Source: Hydractinia symbiolongicarpus (taxonomy: Eukaryota; Cnidaria; Hydrozoa; Anthoathecata; Hydractiniidae). Taken from it: a stretch of DNA of 64,000 nt. Shown here piece after piece: positions 24,979 to 36,833 of the stretch (positions within the stretch are counted from its first letter, which is position 1; the number at the start of each line of letters is the position of its first letter). The notes beneath the pieces were generated by a model that searched no databases, was not told where the DNA came from, and saw only the letters and a program-made list of their open reading frames with translations. The stretch lies in contig NC_079877.1 in the NCBI RefSeq assembly GCF_029227915.1, forward strand, positions 33,135,851-33,199,850, read 5' to 3'. The position numbers were made by a program, and so were the translations under genes.

Positions 24979-26460
24979 TATAGTCAAAAGTATACAAAGA
25001 AAGTACCCTGTGAGTAAACTCATTTCCAGAACGATTTTTTAAATTATTTTTTCACCACTAAAACGCATAAGACTTGTAGTTTTCAAAAATGTTTTCATTT
25101 TTGATGAGACGCTGAATAAAAGAAGTTTAATCGCCGGCAAACGAAAACCCGCGATTTCCCGTAAATCCCGGGCTTGGCCCGTATAGTCAAAAGTATACAA
25201 AGAAAGTACCCTGCGAGTAAACTCATTTCGAGAACGATTTTTTAAATTATTTTTTCACCACTAAAACGCATAAGACTTGTAGTTTTCAAAAATGTTTTCA
25301 TTTTTGAGGAGACGCTGAATAAAAGAAGTTTAATCGCCGGCAAACGAAAACCCGCGATTTCCCGTAAATCCCGGGCTTGGCCCGTATAGTCAAAAGTATA
25401 CAAAGAAAGTATTCAGGGAGTAAACTGATTTCCCGAACGATTTTTTAAATTATTTTTTCACCACTAAAACGCATGAGACTTGTAGTTTTCAAAAGTGTTT
25501 TCATTTTTGATGAGACGCTGAATAAAAGAAGTTTAATCGCCGGCAAACGAAAACCCGCGATTTCCCGTAAATCCCGGGCTTGGCCCGTATAGTCAAAAGT
25601 ATACAAAGAAAGTACCCTGAGAGTAAACTCATTTCGAGAACGATTTTTTAAATTATTTTTTCACCACTAAAACGCATAAGACTTGTAGTTTTCAAAAATG
25701 TTTTCATTTTTGAGGAGACGCTGAATAAAAGAAGTTTAATCGCCGGCAAACGAAAACCCGCGATTTCCCGTAAATCCCGGGCTTGGCCCGTATAGTCAAA
25801 AGTATACAAAGAAAGTATTCAGGGAGTAAACTGATTTCCCGAACGATTTTTTAAATTATTTTTTCACCACTAAAACGCATGAGACTTGTAGTTTTCAAAA
25901 GTGTTTTCATTTTTGATGAGACGCTGAATAAAAGAAGTTTAATCGCCGGCAAACGAAAACCCGCGATTTCCCGTAAATCCAGGGCTTGGCCCGTATAGTC
26001 AAAAGTATACAAAGAAAGTACCCTGTGAGTAAACTCATTTCGAGAACGATTTTTTAAATTATTTTTTCACCACTAAAACGCATAAGACTTGTAGTTTTCA
26101 AAAATGTTTTCATTTTTGATGAGACGCTGAATAAAAAAAGTTTAATCGCCGGCAAACGAAAACCCGCGATTTCCCGTAAATCCCGGGCTTGGCCCGTATA
26201 GTCAAAAGTATACAAAGAAAGTACCCTGTGAGTAAACTCATTTCGAGAAGGATTTTTTAAATTATTTTTTCACCACTAAAACGCATAAGACTTGTAGTTT
26301 TCAAAAATGTTTTCATTTTTGATGAGACGCTGAATAAAAGAAGTTTAATCGCCGGCAATCGAAAACCCACAATTTCCCGCAAATCCCGGTCTTGGCCCGT
26401 ATAGTTGAAGGTATATAAAGAAAGTACCCAGGGAGTAAACTGATTTCCCGATCGATTTTT

Positions 26461-28130
26461 TAAATTATTTTTTCACCACTAAAACGCATGAGACTTGTAG
26501 TTTTCAAAAATGTTTTCATTTTTGATGAGACGCTTAATGAAAGTGGTTTATTCGCCGGCAAACGAAAACCTGCGATTTCCCGTAAACCCCGGGCTTGGCC
26601 CGTATAGTCGATTGTATACAAAGAAAGTACCCTGTGAGTAAACTCATTTCCAAAACGATTATTTAAATTATCTTTTCACCACTAAAACGCATGAGACTTG
26701 TAGTTATCAAAAATGTTTTCATTTTTGATGAGACGCTGAATAAAAGGAGTTTAATCGCCGGCAAACGAAAACCTGCGATTTCCCGTAATTCCTGGACTCG
26801 GTCCGTATAGTCAGAAGTATACAAAGAAAGTACCAAGGGAGTAAACTCATTTCACGAACGATTTTTTAAATTATTATTTCACCACTAAAGCCCATGAGAC
26901 TTGTAGTTTTCAGAAATGTTTTCATTTTTGCTGAGACGCTTAATGAATGTGGTTTAATAGTTGGCAAACAAAAACCCGCGATTTCCTGTAAATCCCGGGC
27001 TGGGCCCGTATAGTCGAATGTATAAAAAGAAAGTACCCTGTGAGTAAACTCATTTCCAAAACAATTTTTTAAATTACCTTTTCACCACTAAAACGCATGA
27101 GACTTGTAGTTTTTAAAAATGTTTTCATTTTTGATGAGACGCTGAATAAAAGGAGTTTAATCGCCGGCAAACGAAAACCTGCGATTTCCCGTAAATCTTG
27201 GACTCGGCCCGTATAGTCAAAAGTATACAAAGAAAGTACCCAGGGAGTGAACTCATTTTCCATGTATACAAAGAAAGTACCCTGTGAGTAAACACATTTC
27301 CAAAACGATTTTTTAAATTATCTTTTCACCACTAAAACGCATGAGACTTGTAGTTTTCAAAAATGTTTTCATTTTTGATGAGACGCTTAATGAAAGAGGT
27401 TTAATCGCCGGCAAACGAAAACCCGCGATTTCCCGTAAACCCCGGGCTTGGCCCGTATAGTCGATTGTATACAAAGAAAGTACCCTGTGAGTAAACTCAT
27501 TTCCAAAACGATTATTTAAATTATCTTTTCACCACTAAAACGCATGAGACTTGTAGTTATCAAAAATGTTTTCATTTTTGATGAGACGCTGAATAAAAGG
27601 AGTTTAATCGCCGGCAAACGAAAACCTGCGATTTCCCGTAAATCCTGGACTCGGCCCGTATAGTCAGAAGTATACAAAGAAAGTACCCAGGGAGTAAACT
27701 CATTTCACGAACGATTTTTTAAATTATTATTTCACCACTAAAGCCCATGAGACTTGTAGTTTTCAGAAATGTTTTCATTTTTGCTGAGACGCTTAATGAA
27801 TGTGGTTTAATAGTTGGCAAACAAAAACCCGCGATTTCCTGTAAATCCCGGGCTGGGCCTGTATAGTCGAATGTATAAAAAGAAAGTACCCTGTGAGTAA
27901 ACTCATTTCCAAAACGATTTTTTAAATTACCTTTTCACAACTAAAACGCATGAGACTTTTAGTTTTCAAAAATGTTTTCATTTTTGATGAGAAGCTGAAT
28001 AAAAGAAGTTTAATCGCCGGCAAACGAAAACCCGCCATTTCCCGTAAACCCCGGACACGGCCCGTATAGTCAAAAGTATACAAAGAAAGTACCCAGGGAG
28101 TAAACTCATTTCCCGAACGATTTTTTAAAT
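26461..28130 (+). repeat. Two copies of an 853-bp (4-monomer) segment
   Basis: GTCGATTGTATAC at 26607 recurs at 27460, and GCTGAGACGCTTAATGAATG at about 26930 recurs at about 27783, both 853 bp apart. The distance equals three plain monomers plus one 244-bp monomer. That insertion (junction near 27263) is the most diverged one (GTGAACTC, TTTTCCATG) and is the last in the window. TAGTTGGCAAACAAAAACC in both copies is a private change of this segment. The monomers are visibly more diverged than those before 26.4 kb. Confidence 0.78.
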
Positions 28131-29630
28131 TATTATTTCACCACTAAAGCTCATGAGACTTGTAGTTTTCATAAATGTTTTCATTTTTGATGAGACGCTT
28201 AATGAAAGTGGTTTAATCGCCGGCAAACGAAAACCCGCGATTTCCCGTAAATCCCGGACTCGGCCCGTATAGTCAAAAGTATACAAAGAAAGTACCCAGG
28301 GAGTATACTCATTTCCCGAACGATTTTTTAAATTATTTTTTCACCACTAAAACGCATGAGACTTGTAGTTTTCAAAAATGTTTTCATTCTTGATGAGACG
28401 GTGAATAAAAGAAATTTAATCGCCGGCAAACGAAAATTTGCGATTTCCCGTAAATCCCGGACTCGGCCCTTATAGTCAAAAGTATACAAAGAAAGTACCC
28501 AGGAAGTAAACTCATTTCCCGAACGATTTTTTAAATTATTATTTCACCACTAAAGCCCATGAGACTTGAAGTTTTTAAAAATGTTTTCATTTTTGATGAG
28601 ACGCTGAATAAAAGAAGTTTAATCGCCGGCAAACGAAAACCCGAGACTTCCCGTAAATCCCGGACTCGGCCCGTATAGTCAAAAGTATACAAAGAAAGTA
28701 CCCAGGGAGTAAAATCATTTCCCGATCGATTTTTTTAATTATTTTTTCACCACTAAAACGCATGAGACTTGTAGTTTTTAAAAATGTTTTCATTTTTGAT
28801 GAGACGCTTAATGAAAGTGGTTTATTCGCCGGCAAACGAAAACCCGCGATTTCCCGTAAACCCCGGGCTTGGCCCGTATAGTTACCTTTTCACCACTAAA
28901 ACGCATGAGACTTGTAGTTTTTAAAAATGTTTTCATTTTTGATGAGACGCTTAATGAAAGTGGTTTAATCGCCGGCAAACGAAAACCCGCGATTTCCCGT
29001 AAACCCCGGACTCGGCCCGTATAGTCAAAAGTATACAAAGAAAGTACCCAGGGAGTATACTCATTTCCCGAACGATTTTTTAAATTATTTTTTCACCACT
29101 AAAACGCACGAGACTTGTAGTTTTCAAAAATGTTTTCATTCTTGATGAGACGCTGAATAAAAGAAATTTAATCGCCGGCAAACGAAAATCTGCGATTTCC
29201 CGTAAATCCCGGACTCGGCCCTTATAGTCAAAAGTATACAAAGAAAGTACCCAGGAAGTAAACTCATTTCCCGAACGATTTTTTAAATTATTATTTCACC
29301 ACTAAAGCCCATGAGACTTGAAGTTTTTAAAAATGTTTTCATTTTTGATGAGACGCTGAATAAAAGAAGTTTAATCGCCGGCAAACGAGAACCCGAGACT
29401 TCCCGTAAATCCCGGACTCGGCCCGTATAGTCAAAAGTATACAAAGAAAGTACCCAGGGAGTAAAATCATTTCCCGAACGATTTTTTAAATTATTTTTTC
29501 ACCACTAAAACGCATGAGACTTGTAGTTTTCAAAAATGTTTTTATTTTTGATTGGACGCTGAGTAAAAGAAGTTTAATCGCCGGCACACGAAAACCCGCG
29601 ATTTCCCGTAAATCCCGGACTGGGCCCGCA
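28131..29630 (+). repeat. 752-bp duplicated segment with a seam at 28.88 kb
   Basis: GAAATTTAATCGCCGG at 28411 recurs at 29163, 752 bp on, and the CCCATGAGACTTGAAG monomer follows in both copies, as does CCCGAGACTTCCCG. The distance is four monomers less 60 bp, and the missing 60 bp is the truncated monomer at 28748-28890, which lies between the copies. The copies differ at several sites (AAAATTTGCG against AAAATCTGCG), so the duplication is not the newest in the window. Confidence 0.75.
28748..28890 (+). repeat. Truncated 143-bp monomer (60-bp deletion) at a duplication seam
   Basis: CACCACTA boxes at 28748 and 28891 are only 143 bp apart. The monomer runs normally to GGCCCGTATAGT and then jumps to TACCTTTTCACC, losing the whole link (GTATAC, the CCCAGGGAG or CCCTGTGAG element, and AACGATTTTTT). 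At most about one base of overlap is visible at the join, so this is an out-of-register join. A reading frame at 28808-29038 on the - strand crosses the join and is an accident of it. Confidence 0.88.
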
Positions 29631-31775
29631 TAGTCAAAAGTATACAAATGAAGTACCCAGGGAGTAAACTCATTTCCCGAACGATTTTTTAAATTATTTT
29701 TTCACCACTAAAATGCATGAGACTTGTAGTTTTCAAAAATGTTTTCATTTTTGATGAGACGCTTAATGAAAGAGGTTTAATCGCCGGCAAACGAAGACCC
29801 GCGATTTCACGTAAATCCCGGGCTTGGCCCATATAGTCGAATGTATACAAAGAAAGTACCCAGGGTGTAAACTCATTTCCCGAACGATTTTTTAAATTTT
29901 TTTTTCACCACTAGAACGCATGAGACTTGTAATTTTCAAAAATGTTTTCATTTTTGATGAGACGCTTATTGAAAGAGGTTTAATCGCCGGCAAACGAAAA
30001 CTCGCGATTTCTTGTAAATCCCGGGCTTAGCCCGTATAGTCAAAAGTATACAAAGAAAGTACACTGTGAGTAAACTCATTACCAGAACGATTTTTTAAAT
30101 TATTTTTTCACCACTAAAACGCATAAGACTTGTAGTTTTCAGAAATGTTTTTATTTTTGATGAGACGCTTAACGAAAGTGGTTTAATCGCCGGCAAACGA
30201 AAACCTGCGATTTCCCGTAAATCCCGGGTTTGGCCCGTATAGTCGAATGTATACAAAGAAAGTCCGCTGTGAGTAAACTCATTTCCAAAATGATTATTTA
30301 AAATATCTTTTCACCACTAAAACGCATGAGACTTGTAGTTATCAAAAATGTTTTCATTTTTGATGAGACGCTGAATAAAGGAGTTTAATCGCCGGCAAAC
30401 GAAAACCTGCGATTTCCCGTAAATCCTAAACTCGCCCCGTATAGTCAAAAGTATACAAAGAAAGTACCCAGGGAGTATACTCATTTCCCGAACGATTTTT
30501 TAAATTATTTTTTCACCACTAAAACGCATGAGACTTGTATACAAAAGTATACAAAGAAAGTACCCAGGAAGTAAACTCATTTCCCGAACGATTTTTTAAA
30601 TTATTATTTCACCACTAAAGCCCATGAGACTTGAAGTTTTTAAAAATGTTTTCATTTTTGATGAGACGCTGAATAAAAAAAGTTTAATCGCCGGCAAACG
30701 AGAACCCGAGACTTCCCGTAAATCCCGGACTCGGCCCGTATAGTCAAAAGTATACAAAGAAAGTACCCAGGGAGTAAAATCATTTCCCCAACGATTTTTT
30801 AAATTATTTTTTCACCACTAAAACGCATGAGACTTGTAGTTTTCAAAAATGTTTTTATTTTTGATTGGACGCTGAATAAAAGAAGTTTAATCGCCGGCAC
30901 ACGAAAACCCGCGATTTCCCGTAAATCCCGGACTGGGCCCGCATAGTCAAAAGTATACAAATGAAGTACCCAGGGAGTAAACTCATTTCCCGAACGATTT
31001 TTTAAATTATTTTTTCACCACTAAAATGCATGAGACTTGTAGTTTTCAAAAATGTTTTCATTTTTGATGAGACGCTTAATGAAAGAGGTTTAATCGCCGG
31101 CAAACGAAGACCCGCGATTTCACGTAAATCCCGGGCTTGGCCCATATAGTCGAATGTATACAAAGAAAGTACCCAGGGTGTAAACTCATTTCCCGAACGA
31201 TTTTTTAAATTTTTTTTTCACCACTAGAACGCATGAGACTTGTAATTTTCAAAAATGTTTTCATTTTTGATGAGACGCGTATTGAAAGTGGTTTAATCGC
31301 CGGCAAACGAAAACCCGCGATTTCCCGTAAATCCCGGGCTTAGCCCGTATAGTCAAAAGTATACAAAGAAAGTACACTGTGAGTAAACTCATTACCAGAA
31401 CGATTTTTTAAATTATTTTTTCACCACTAAAACGCATAAGACTTGTAGTTTTCAGAAATGTTTTTATTTTTGATGAGACGCTTAACGAAAGTGGTTTAAT
31501 CGCCGGCAAACGAAAACCTGCGATTTCCCGTAAATCCCGGGTTTGGCCCGTATAGTCGAATGTATACAAAGAAAGTCCGCTGTGAGTAAACTCATTTCCA
31601 AAATGATTATTTAAAATATCTTTTCACCACTAAAACGCATGAGACTTGTAGTTATCAAAAATGTTTTCATTTTTGATGAGACGCTGAATAAAGGAGTTTA
31701 ATCGCCGGCAAACGAAAACCTGCGATTTCCCGTAAATCCTAAACTCGCCCCGTATAGTCAAAAGTATACAAAGAA
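29226..31775 (+). repeat. Two copies of a 1313-bp segment joined out of register
   Basis: CAGGAAGTAAACTC at 29252 recurs at 30565, 1313 bp on, and the order of private variants that follows is the same: CCCATGAGACTTGAAG, GATTGGACGCTG with GGCACACG, AAATGCATGAG with CGAAGACCC, GCTTAGCCCG, and TAAACTCGCC. The distance is seven monomers less about 107 bp; the loss is the truncated monomer at the centre. The unit contains a 1-bp shortened box, GAATAAAGGAG, in both copies. Matching ends near 31.77 kb, where the second copy goes on with TTTCACGAACG. Confidence 0.83.
30514..30609 (+). repeat. Truncated 96-bp monomer (107-bp deletion) at the seam of the 1313-bp duplication
   Basis: CACCACTA boxes at 30514 and 30610 are 96 bp apart. 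After GAGACTTGTA the sequence jumps to TACAAAAGTATACAAAG, skipping the AT palindrome, variable box and GC core. The sequence right of the join matches the start of the preceding segment (AAAAGTATAC at about 29230). A TAC triplet at the join is not explained by either parent and may be filler or a copied GTATAC piece. It marks an illegitimate, not homologous, junction. Confidence 0.88.
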
Positions 31776-34400
31776 AGTACCCAGGGAGTAAACTCATTTC
31801 ACGAACGTTTTTTTAAATTATTATTTCACCACTAAAGCCCATGAGACTTGTAGTTTTCAGAAATGTTTTCATTTTTGATGAGACGCTTAATGAATGTGGT
31901 TTAATAGCCGGCAAACGAAAACCCGCGATTTCCTGTAAATCCCGGGCTTGGCCCGTATAGTCAAAAGTATACAAAGAAAGTACCCTGTGAGTAAACTCAT
32001 TTCCAGAACGATTTTTTAAATTATTTTTTCACCACTAAAACGCATAAGACTTGTAGTTTTCAGAAATGTTTTCATTTTTGATAAGACGCTTAATGAAAGT
32101 GGTTTAATCGTCGGCAAACGAAAACCCGCGATTTCCCGTAAATCCTGGGTTTGGCCCGTATAGTCGAATGTATACAAAGAAAGTACCCTGTGAGTAAACT
32201 CATTTCCAAAACGATTTTTTAAAGGATCTTTTCACCACTAAAACGCATGAGACTTGTAGTTTTTAAAAATGTTTTCATTTTTGATTGGACGCTGAATAAA
32301 AGAAGTTTAATTGCCGGCACACGAAAACCCGCGATTTCCCGTAAATCCCGGACTGGGCCCGCATAGTCAAAAGTATACAAATGAAGTACCTAGGGAGTAA
32401 ACTCATTTCCCGAACGATTTTTTAAATTATTTTTTCACCACTAAAATGCATGAGACTTGTAGTTTTCAAAAATGTTTTCATTTTTGATGAGACGCTTAAT
32501 GAAAGAGGTTTAATCGCCGGCAAACGAAAACCCGCGATTTATCGTAAATCCCGGGCTTGGCCCGTATAGTCAAAATTATACAAAGAAAGTACCCTGTGAG
32601 TAAACTCATTTCCAGAACGATTTTTTAAATTATTTTTTCACCACTAAAACGCATAAGACTTGTAGTTTTCAGAAATGTTTTTATTTTTGATGAGACGCTT
32701 AATGAAAGTGGTTTAATTGCCGGCAAACGAAAACCCGCGATTTCCCGTAAATCCCGGACTGGGCCCGCATAGTCAAAAGTATACAAATGAAGTACCTAGG
32801 GAGTAAACTCATTTCACGAACGTTTTTTTAAATTATTATTTCACCACTAAAGCCCATGAGACTTGTAGTTTTCAGAAATGTTTTCATTTTTGATGAGACG
32901 CTTAATGAATGTGGTTTAATAGCCGGCAAACGAAAACCCGCGATTTCCTGTAAATCCCGGGCTTGACCCGTATAGTCAAAAGTATACAAAGAAAGTACCC
33001 TGTGAGTAAACTCATTTCCAGAACGATTTTTTAAATTATTTTTTCACCACTAAAACGCATAAGACTTGTAGTTTTCAGAAATGTTTTCATTTTTGATAAG
33101 ACGCTTAATGAAAGTGGTTTAATCGTCGGCAAACGAAAACCCGCGATTTCCCGTAAATCCTGGGTTTGGCCCGTATAGTCGAATGTATACAAAGAAAGTA
33201 CCCTGTGAGTAAACTCATTTCCAAAACGATTTTTTAAAGGATCTTTTCACCACTAAAACGCATGAGACTTGTAGTTTTTAAAAATGTTTTCATTTTTGAT
33301 TGGACGCTGAATAAAAGAAGTTTAATTGCCGGCACACGAAAACCCGCGATTTCCCGTAAATCCCGGACTGGGCCCGCATAGTCAAAAGTATACAAATGAA
33401 GTACCTAGGGAGTAAACTCATTTCCCGAACGATTTTTTAAATTATTATTTCACCACTAAAATGCATGAGACTTGTAGTTTTCAAAAATGTTTTCATTTTT
33501 GATGAGACGCTTAATGAAAGAGGTTTAATCGCCGGCAAACGAAAACCCGCGATTTATCGTAAATCCCGGGCTTGGCCCGTATAGTCAAAATTATACAAAG
33601 AAAGTACCCTGTGAGTAAACTCATTTCCAGAACGATTTTTTAAATTATTTTTTCACCACTAAAACGCATAAGACTTGTAGTTTTCAGAAATGTTTTTATT
33701 TTTGATGAGACGCTTAATGAAAGTGGTTTAATTGCCGGCAAACGAAAACCCGCGATTTCCCGTAAATCCCGGGTTTGGCCCGTATAGTCGAATGTATACA
33801 AAGAAAGTACCCTGTGAGTAAACTCATTTCCAAAACGATTTTTTAAAAGATGTTTTTACCACTAAAACGCATGAGACTTGTAGTTTTCAAAAATGTTTTT
33901 ATTTTTGATTGGACGCTGAATAAAAGAAGTTTAATCGCCGGCAAACGAAAACCCGCGATTTATCGTAAATCCCGGGCTTGGCCCGTATAGTCAAAATTAT
34001 ACAAAGAAAGTACCCTGTGAGTAAACTCATTTCCAGAACGATTTTTTAAATTATTTTTTCACCACTAAAACGCATAAGACTTGTAGTTTTCAGAAATGTT
34101 TTTATTTTTGATGAGACGCTTAATGAAAGTGGTTTAATTGCCGGCAAACGAAAACCCGCGATTTCCCGTAAATCCCGGGTTTGGCCCGTATAGTCGAATG
34201 TATACAAAGAAAGTACCCTGTGAGTAAACTCATTTCCAAAACGATTTTTTAAAAGATGTTTTTACCACTAAAACGCATGAGACTTGTAGTTTTCAAAAAT
34301 GTTTTTATTTTTGATTGGACGCTGAATAAAAGAAGTTTAATCGCCGGCACACGAAAACCCGCGATTTCCCGTAAATCCCGGACTGGGCCCGCATAGTCAA
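31776..34400 (+). repeat. 1015-bp (5-monomer) and 406-bp (2-monomer) duplications
   Basis: The TTTCACGAACG monomer near 31.8 kb recurs near 32.8 kb, and the ACCCGCGATTTCCTG core at 31921 recurs at 32936, both 1015 bp apart. Inside are the private changes GATAAGACGC, CGTCGGC, GATTGGACGC and TTTATCGTAAATC. A further 2-monomer duplication puts AAAAGATGTTTTTACC at 33845 and 34251, 406 bp apart. GTCAAAATTATAC marks one of the two monomers. All content is satellite. Confidence 0.78.
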
Positions 34401-36833
34401 AAGTATACAAATGAAGTACCCAGGGAGTAAACTCATTTCCCGAACGATTTTTTAAATTATTTTTTCACCACTAAAATGCATGAAACTTGTAGTTTTCAAA
34501 AATGTTTTCATTTTTGATGAGACGCTTAATGAAAGAGGTTTAATCGCCGGCAAACGAAGACCCGCGATTTCACGTAAATCCCGGGCTTGGCCCATATAGT
34601 CGAATGTATACAAAGAAAGTACCCAGGGTGTAAACTCATTTCCCGAACGATTTTTTAAATTTTTTTTTCACCACTAGAACGCATGAGACTTGTAGTTCTC
34701 AAAAATGTTTTCATTTTTGATGAGACGCTTATTGAAAGAGGTTTAATCGCCGGCAAACGAAAACCCGCGATTTCCCGTAAATCCCGGGCTTAGCCCGTAT
34801 AATCAAAAGTATACAAAGAAAGTACACTGTGAGTAAACTCATTACCAGAACGATTTTTTAAATTATTTTTTCACCACTAAAACGCATAAGACTTGTAGTT
34901 TTCAGAAATGTTTTTATTTTTGATGAGACGCTTAACGAAAGTGGTTTAATCGCCGGCAAACGAAAACCTGCGATTTCCCGTAAATCCCGGGTTTGGCCCG
35001 TATAGTCGAATGTATACAAAGAAAGTACCCAGGGTGTAAACTCATTTCCAAAATGATTATTTAAAATATCTTTTCACCACTAAAACGCATGAGACTTGTA
35101 GTTATCAAAAATGTTTTCATTTTTGATGAGACGCTGAATAAAGGAGTTTAATCGCCGGCAAACGAAAACCTGCGATTTCCCGTAAATCCTTAACTCGCCC
35201 CGTATAGTCAAAAGTATACAAAGAAAGTACCCAGGGAGTAAACTCATTTCACGAACGTTTTTTTAAATTATTATTTCACCACTAAAGCCCATGAGACTTG
35301 TAGTTTTCAGAAATGTTTTCATTTTTGATGAGACGCTTAATGAATGTGGTTTAATAGCCGGCAAACGAAAACCCGCGATTTCCTGTAAATCCCGGGCTGG
35401 GCCCGTATAGTCGAATGTATAAAAAGAAAGTAAACCTGTGAGTAAACTCATTTCCAAAACGATTTTTTAAATTACCTTTTCACCACTAAAACGCATAAGA
35501 CTTGTAGTTTTCAAAAATGTTTTCATTTTTGATGAGACGCTAAATAAAAGAAGTTTAATCGCCGGCAAACGAAAACCCGCCATTTCCTGTAAATCCCGGG
35601 CTTGGCCCGTATAGTCAAAAGTATACAAATGAAGTACCCAGGGAGTAAACTCATTTCCCGAACGATTTTTTAAATTATTTTTTCACCACTAAAATGCATG
35701 AGACTTGTAGTTTTCAAAAATGTTTTCATTTTTGATGAGACGCTTAATGAAAGAGGTTTAATCGCCGGCAAACGAAGACCCGCGATTTCACGTAAATGCT
35801 GGGCTTGGCCCATATAGTCGAATGTATACAAAGAAAGTACCCAGGGTGTAAACTCATTTCTCGAACGATTTTTTAAATTTTTTTTCACCACTAGAACGCA
35901 TGAGACTTGTAGTTTTCAAAAATGTTTTCATTTTTGATGAGACGCTTATTGAAAGAGGTTTAATCGCCGGCAAACGAAAACCCGCGATTTCCCGTAAATC
36001 CCGGGCTTAGCCCGTATAGTCAAAAGTATACAAAGAAAGCACACTGTGAGTAAACTCATTACCAGAACGATTTTTTAAATTATTTTTTCACCACTAAAAC
36101 GCATAAGACTTGTAGTTTTCAGAAATGTTTTTATTTTTGATGAGACGCTTAATGAAAGTGGTTTAATCGCCGGCAAACGAAAACCTGTGATTTCCCGTAA
36201 ATCCCGGGTTTGGCCCGTATAGTCGAATGTATACAAAGAAAGTACGCTGTGAGTAAACTCATTTCCAAAATGATTATTTAAAATATCTTTTCACCACTAA
36301 AACGCATGAGACTTGTAGTTATCAAAAATGTTTTCATTTTTGATGAGACGCTGAATAAAGGAGTTTAATCGCCGGCAAACGAAAACCTGCGATTTCCCGT
36401 AAATCCTAGACTCGCCCTGTATAGTCAAAAGTATACAAAGAAAGTACCCAGGGAGTAAACTCATTTCACGAACGTTTTTTTAAATTATTATTTCACCACT
36501 AAAGCCCATGAGACTTGTAGTTTTCAGAAATGTTTTCATTTTTGATGAGACGCTTAATGAATGTGGTTTAATAGCCGGCAAACGAAAACCCGCGATTTCC
36601 TGTAAATCCCGGGCTGGGCCCGTATAGTCGAATGTATAAAAAGAAAGTACCCTGTGAGTAAACTCATTTCCAAAACGATTTTTTAAATTACCTTTTCACC
36701 ACTAAAACGCATAAGACTTGTAGTTTTCAAAAATGTTTTCATTTTTGATAAGACGCTAAATAAAAGAAGTTTAATCGCCGGCAAACGAAAACCCGCCATT
36801 TCCCGTAAATCCCGGACTCGGCCCGTATAGTCA
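34401..36833 (+). repeat. Two tandem 1217-bp (6-monomer) HOR units
   Basis: Units at about 34401-35617 and 35618-36833. The rare link ACTCATTACCAGAACG recurs at 34841 and 36058, 1217 bp apart. AAATGCATG with CGAAGACCC, GAATAAAGGAG, GTATAAAAAG and GCTAAATAAAAG come in the same order in both. The first unit also resembles 30.86-31.8 kb at an offset of 3450 bp (17 monomers less 1 bp), so this 6-mer was formed from an older copy. Confidence 0.77.

Larger units (their letters stand above)
24844..25046 (+). repeat. Reference 203-bp monomer (plain type)
   Basis: This copy comes from the most uniform patch and shows the layout in order: a T6 tract and the CACCACTAAAACGC box; GAGACTTGTAG or AAGACTTGTAG; an AT palindrome (24880-24901); the GACGC variable box; the CpG-rich core (24926-24978); the GTATAGTC element; a link with GTATACAAAG, CCCTGTGAG and AACG; and TTTTTTAAATTA before the next T6 tract. 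By hand count it has 75 G or C in 203 bp (37%) and about 11 CpG, where about 7 would be expected from composition. The start point is arbitrary because the repeat is circularly permuted. The length is close to a typical nucleosome repeat length, which is an observation and not proof of phasing. Confidence 0.93.
23381..26460 (+). repeat. Homogeneous plain 203-bp monomers with 609-bp and 406-bp duplications
   Basis: Monomers here are the most alike in the window: CATAAG, TGAATAAAAGAAG, CCCGGGCTTGG, with class B link and TTTCGAGAACG. A 3-monomer duplication is visible from GAGACACTGAATAACAG at 24091 and 24700 (609 bp apart) and from the CTGCACCACTAGAACG copies near 24033 and 24642. A 2-monomer duplication (406 bp) is marked by TTTTTGAGGAGACG near 25303 and 25709 and by GTATTCAGGGAG about 100 bp after each. 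A 1-bp deletion in TAGTTTCAAAAATG lies near 23864. Uniformity suggests recent local homogenisation. Confidence 0.82.

Noticed and set aside
24896-24985. Hammerhead ribozyme, because TTGATGAG or CTGATGGG is followed by CGAAAAC, and AACCCG could pair with CGGGTT
   Set aside because: The core C3 is usually T, or A9 is G where C is present; no stem II closes between GATGAG and CGAAA, and bases after the would-be cleavage site do not pair with those before the core. Only one of three stems is possible.
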